A stretch of 16,007 nt of DNA from JBEKHI01 sp050012355 (GTDB taxonomy: Bacteria > Actinomycetota > Actinomycetes > Streptosporangiales > Streptosporangiaceae), in contig JBEKHI010000232.1 of the NCBI GenBank assembly GCA_050012355.1, positions 1 to 16,007 of the forward strand. The letters run 5' to 3'. The translations under genes were made by a program, and so were the position numbers. Position 1 is the stretch's first letter; each line of letters begins with the position of its first letter. A model generated the notes under the pieces. It did no database searches. It saw only the letters and a list, made by a program, of their open reading frames with translations, and was not told where the DNA came from. Below are positions 13,207 through 16,007 of the stretch, in pieces.

Positions 13207-14122
13207 CGAGCTCCCTGGCGCAGCCCCAGGCGAGCGTCACTCCGCCGCCGCCATGCCCGTAGTTGTGCCACAGCACGCGCCCGCCCGGCAGTTCCTCTGA
13301 CTCGAGCCGGACCTCCGGGCGCACCGGGCGCAGGCCAACGCGGTGCGAGATGACCTCCGCGTCGCCCAGCGCGGGGTTGATGGCCGCGCAGTCGCGGCGG
13401 ATGCGCTCGGTGATTTCTGGCCGGGGCGGCAGGTCCCAGGCGTCCTCTTCGGCGGTCCCGCCGAGCACCACCGTGTCGGTCTGCGGGAAGAAGTACACGT
13501 AGTCGGTTGAGTCCTCGTTGTGGTCGATGTAGAACTCGTCGATGCCGGGGTTGGCCACGATCACGACCTGGCCGCGGACCGGGATGACCTGCTCGTCGGG
13601 TACCAGGTCGCGGGCGCCGGTGCCGGTGCAGTTGACGATGAGCGGCGCGTCGTCCAGGTCGCGCAGGTCGGTGACGGTTCCGGTCTCGATGGTGCCGCCC
13701 GCGTTGCGGAACCGGTCGGCGAGGTACTCCAGGTAGACCGGCATCTCGGCGAGCGGGGCGGTGTACCACCAGCCGCAGACGTAACCGGCTGGCAGTTCGG
13801 CGGGCTTTGTCCCGCCGGGCAGCAGCGCCATCCACGACGCCGGCTCCGCGGGTGTTTTGGACACCTCGCGGCCAGACGCCAGCCGGATACCGGTTCCTGG
13901 CTGATCCGCCAGCTCGGTCAGCACCTCGAGTCCGGTCCGCGCCCAGCCCAGCGTGCGGTCAGCGGGGCCGCAGCGCACCGGTCCCCACACCGCGCCGGCC
14001 GCGAACGAGGTGGTCTCCGACCCGGTCCCCGTGGTGCGGATCGTCGTGTCAAGCCCGGCCTCGGCCAGCGAGATCGCCGTGGTGAGTCCGATGACACCAG
14101 AACCGATAACGAGTGCGTCCAT
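13166..14122 (-). CDS. FAD-dependent D-amino-acid oxidase-like protein
   Basis: This 318-residue flavoprotein has an N-terminal FAD motif GSGVIG (residues 7-12 carry GxGxxG) and SFAAGAVWGPVRC (39-51). IPVRGQVVIVANPG (180-193) and VYFFPQTDTVVLGGTAEEDAWD follow. The RVGLRPVRPEVRLE block (261-274) corresponds to the region that supplies the substrate-carboxylate arginine in D-amino-acid oxidases. The terminal WHNYGHGGGGVTLAWGCA (285-301) closes the FAD site. It should oxidise D-amino acids to 2-oxo acids, NH3 and H2O2; the preferred substrate is unknown. The length is near that of eukaryotic DAAO minus its peroxisomal tail. The start lies 9 bp after the phosphatase stop, so they may be cotranscribed, but TAACGT 6 nt upstream suggests an additional leaderless start. 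Confidence 0.9.
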   Translation of the reverse strand: MDALVIGSGVIGLTTAISLAEAGLDTTIRTTGTGSETTSFAAGAVWGPVRCGPADRTLGWARTGLEVLTELADQPGTGIRLASGREVSKTPAEPASWMALLPGGTKPAELPAGYVCGWWYTAPLAEMPVYLEYLADRFRNAGGTIETGTVTDLRDLDDAPLIVNCTGTGARDLVPDEQVIPVRGQVVIVANPGIDEFYIDHNEDSTDYVYFFPQTDTVVLGGTAEEDAWDLPPRPEITERIRRDCAAINPALGDAEVISHRVGLRPVRPEVRLESEELPGGRVLWHNYGHGGGGVTLAWGCARELVSSHLAGQRARQG

Positions 14123-14128
14123 GCATCA

Positions 14129-14134
14129 ACGTTA
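14129..14134 (-). promoter_or_regulatory. Putative -10 box for leaderless oxidase transcript
   Basis: TAACGT on the minus strand fits TANNNT and ends 6 nt before the oxidase ATG at 14122. Its first three bases are the TAA stop codon of the phosphatase gene. There is no SD. Confidence 0.35.
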
Positions 14135-15790
14135 ACGTGGGCGGACCAGGGTGAACGACTCGAACTCGGTGTAGTCGGGATTCGGGGCGCCAATGGCACC
14201 CGTGTTCGGATTTACCGGGTCGGCGCCGACCGCGTGGTAGTGCGTCACCGTGATCGACGTCTCGCCGCCGGGGCTGCCCGGATCCACGTCGAACACCGCG
14301 ATCCCGTAGCCGGTTTCTGTGTCGCGTTTCGCGGACCAGATGGCGTCCTCCACCGCGTCGGCGGCGTTCCTGGTGTAGACGTTTTTGGTTCCGGTGGGCA
14401 CTGGGCGGTTCGGGTAGGTGAAGACCTTGGCCTGGCGGTGGTCGCTGTATTCGTCCAGTGGCGCGCTGGTACCGCCGCAGCCGAGTATCAGGTGCACGGT
14501 TCCCTGGCTGGTGTCGAAGATGCCGGTGTCTTCGGTGCTGACCGGGCGTGGCCGCATCGTGTTGACCGTCGTTTTGGTGGTCGCGGAGGTGCCCGCCCTC
14601 TTGTCGAACCCGCGCACCGGAAACGAGCGTTCGTAATCGTGGTCGTGGCCGGTGAGCACCAGGTCGACCTGATAGCGATCGAACAGCGGCAGCCACGTCT
14701 CGCGTATCCCCAGGTCCGAGCCGTTTCCGGTCTGGGAGGAGGACGTGGCGCACTGGTGCATCTGCGCGACGATCCAGTCGACGGACTCGTCCTGCCTGGC
14801 TCTTTTCAGCGTGCTCTCCAGCCAGCGGGTCTGCGCGCCCTTGGAGTAGCCGCGCACGTAGAACGAGGTGCCCGGCTCGATCGGCGGTTTCCTGGTGGCG
14901 GGCGTGAGCGCGTCCGGTCCGGCGACGAAAGCCCCGGCGTCCTGGTAGACGACGTCGTCGGCGTCGAGCGCGACGAACAGCACCGAGCCGATGCGAAAGG
15001 AGTACCAACGTCCCTCGAGGCCGCGAGCGTTGCTGGCCGGCAGCGTGTACCTGGTGAGATAGGAGGTCAGCCCTTGCGGGCCGTTGCCGAACTCGATCTC
15101 ATGGTTACCCGGCACCGGCATCCACGGCCGGTACGCGGCCGAGGCCTGGTTGTTGTTGCCGAAGTCCCGCCACACGTCGGGCTGGTGGGCCGGGTTCAGG
15201 TCGGCGTAGCAGAGATCGCCGTTGAGCAGGTGAAACAGCGGCTGGAAGGTCTCGACGGCGGCCACCGCGTACGCGGACTGGCCGTAGGAGAGTTCCCATT
15301 CGGTGTTCGGGGTGGCGAGGTCACCGAAGCTGGTGAACCGGAAGTTCCGCCGTCCTTGCGGGGCGGTGGTGAACGTCGCCCCGAACGGCGCGAGGTAGTT
15401 CGTGTCGTTGTCCGCCGTCACCTCGTAGGCGTAGCTGGCCCCGGGCCGCAAGTCTTGTACCTGCGCATGGTAAGTCCACACCGCCTCGCCATTGAGGCCG
15501 TCGGTGTAGCGGCGTTCTGCCGCCTCGATGCGGCGCTGCCCGATCTGCACCCGCGGGTTGACCGCTCGCTGCGGCGATGCCCAGGAGACCACGACCGTTC
15601 TCGTCGCGTCCTCGCCCCAGGTGAGGTGGATCTGCTCCGGTGTCCCGTCCCCGGCCGCTCGCGCTCTGGTGGTGCGGGTGCGTGTTCTCGTCGAGGCGTT
15701 CGCCCGGTTCGCGACGGCGCTGACGCCGGCCGTCGCGGCGCCGGCCACCAGGACCTGCCTACGGGACGGCTTGCTGATCTTCTCGGGCAT
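14132..15790 (-). CDS. Tat-exported purple acid phosphatase-like metallophosphoesterase
   Basis: The 552-residue protein starts with a twin-arginine signal (SRRQVLVAGAATAGVSAVANRANA, Arg10-Arg11). A Thr/Arg-rich linker, a fibronectin III-like domain (about 50-145) and a metallophosphoesterase domain (about 150-480) follow. The purple acid phosphatase metal motifs are all present: GDLA (Asp157), GDLCYAD (Asp192, Tyr195), GNHE (Asn229), QMHQ (His345) and GHDHDYER (His382, His384). It should hydrolyse phosphate monoesters outside the cell, with a dinuclear metal centre loaded before Tat export. The start at 15790 precedes the Tat signal directly; no SD is seen. The oxidase gene follows after 9 bp. 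Export of a phosphatase suggests phosphate scavenging, but I see no clear PHO-box. Confidence 0.93.
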   Translation of the reverse strand: MPEKISKPSRRQVLVAGAATAGVSAVANRANASTRTRTRTTRARAAGDGTPEQIHLTWGEDATRTVVVSWASPQRAVNPRVQIGQRRIEAAERRYTDGLNGEAVWTYHAQVQDLRPGASYAYEVTADNDTNYLAPFGATFTTAPQGRRNFRFTSFGDLATPNTEWELSYGQSAYAVAAVETFQPLFHLLNGDLCYADLNPAHQPDVWRDFGNNNQASAAYRPWMPVPGNHEIEFGNGPQGLTSYLTRYTLPASNARGLEGRWYSFRIGSVLFVALDADDVVYQDAGAFVAGPDALTPATRKPPIEPGTSFYVRGYSKGAQTRWLESTLKRARQDESVDWIVAQMHQCATSSSQTGNGSDLGIRETWLPLFDRYQVDLVLTGHDHDYERSFPVRGFDKRAGTSATTKTTVNTMRPRPVSTEDTGIFDTSQGTVHLILGCGGTSAPLDEYSDHRQAKVFTYPNRPVPTGTKNVYTRNAADAVEDAIWSAKRDTETGYGIAVFDVDPGSPGGETSITVTHYHAVGADPVNPNTGAIGAPNPDYTEFESFTLVRPR

Positions 15791-15892
15791 GAAGAGACTT
15801 TGCCGTCCGTGAGTGAACGCTACGTGACGTGAGCATAGGTTCCGGTAACCGATTCAGTGAACTCGGGCTGTCTGTCCGTGAGGGGTGGCGGC
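15791..15892 (-). promoter_or_regulatory. Upstream region of the phosphatase gene with palindrome
   Basis: This noncoding stretch lies directly before the phosphatase. It holds a 13-bp near-perfect palindrome GGTTCCGGTAACC (15838-15850), and minus-strand TANNNT candidates TATGCT (15837-15832) and TAGCGT (about 15822-15817). A GGAAC on the minus strand within the palindrome could be part of an ECF-type -35, but its distance to the next GTT (20 bp) is not a standard spacing. The promoter cannot be fixed from sequence. Confidence 0.3.
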
Positions 15893-16007
15893 TCGGTTGG
15901 TTCTCTCGTGTTGATAACAGCAAGAAGCGGGGTCGGTTGGCTCGTTCGTGCCGCGTTTTCGGTGATAACAGCAAGAAGCGGACGGGTGGCTCTCGGCGGC
16001 GCGGGGC
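15893..16007. repeat. Degenerate tandem repeat with a 19-bp conserved core, cut by the window edge
   Basis: The 19-mer TGATAACAGCAAGAAGCGG occurs perfectly at 15912-15930 and 15963-15981, 51 bp apart. Each copy is preceded by a TCGGTTGG...CTCGTG-like stretch (15893 and 15933). The second unit carries about 12 extra bases, and a third partial unit (CGGGTGGCTC) starts at 15983. The unit is shorter than a typical CRISPR repeat and only two cores are visible. A plus-strand frame stays open from GTG 15857 to the edge and encodes a repeated ITARSG, but it is not recognisable as a gene. Confidence 0.6.

Noticed and set aside
13520..15832. A 770-codon open frame on the plus strand opposite the phosphatase and oxidase genes
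   Set aside because: It is a third-position GC shadow of two well-recognised minus-strand genes. Its translation is low-complexity (Arg/Val/Gly/Asp) and resembles no family.
15817..15850. ECF-type promoter (GGAAC...GTT) before the phosphatase
   Set aside because: The spacing of 20 bp does not fit SigR/SigH or SigE-type promoters, so I left the promoter unassigned.
15912..15981. Possible CRISPR array (19-bp repeats with a 32-bp spacer)
   Set aside because: The repeat is too short, only two units are visible, the flanks are related to each other rather than unique, and there is no cas gene in the window.
15857..16007. Possible start of a plus-strand gene (GTG 15857, encoding a repeated ITARSG)
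   Set aside because: It is only 50 codons to the edge, has no SD or recognisable protein, and is equally explained by the tandem repeat, whose 51-bp period keeps the frame open.

Overview
This is a GC-rich (about 70%), gene-dense chromosomal window from an actinomycete. The evidence is the coproporphyrin-type heme genes (hemY-hemQ), an F420/luciferase-like oxidoreductase, a large LuxR-family ATPase regulator, and many starts that lack a Shine-Dalgarno (SD) sequence but have a TANNNT-like -10 box 6-7 nt before the ATG. The order is not certain (Streptosporangiales or a neighbouring order is a guess). No rRNA, tRNA, integrase, insertion sequence or CRISPR array is visible.

Layout. 2-2108 (+): the 3' two-thirds of hemY, then hemQ and the ribosome-rescue hydrolase arfB. 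2137-2202: a palindromic repeat (copy A) between convergent arfB and msrB. 2232-2633 (-): msrB, with a SigR/SigH-like promoter. 2777-5760 (+): a large LuxR/LAL regulator whose P-loop region is missing and whose frame shifts at about 2880. 5757-8873 (-): a secreted multidomain glycoside hydrolase whose stop overlaps the regulator's stop. 8957-9445 (-): a SLOG-like protein. 9524-10198 (+): a SAM methyltransferase. 10195-10260: repeat copy B, inverted relative to copy A, between convergent genes. 10284-12172 (-): a luciferase-like oxidoreductase coupled by ATGA to a Gfo/Idh dehydrogenase. 12217-13206 (+): a MmcQ/YjbR protein and a DUF1349 protein. 13166-15790 (-): a Tat-exported purple acid phosphatase followed by a D-amino-acid-oxidase-like flavoprotein. 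15893-16007: degenerate tandem repeats running off the right edge.

How the genes relate. HemY and HemQ are the oxidation and final decarboxylation steps of coproporphyrin-dependent heme synthesis. ArfB and MsrB are translation-rescue and protein-repair enzymes. The hydrolase, phosphatase and amino-acid oxidase look like nutrient scavenging. There is no single large system. The points most worth attention are the 66-bp repeat family at two convergent junctions, whose copy B folds much better as minus-strand RNA than as plus-strand RNA; the loss of the P-loop from the regulator; the stress-sigma-like msrB promoter; and the unusually regular leaderless gene starts.
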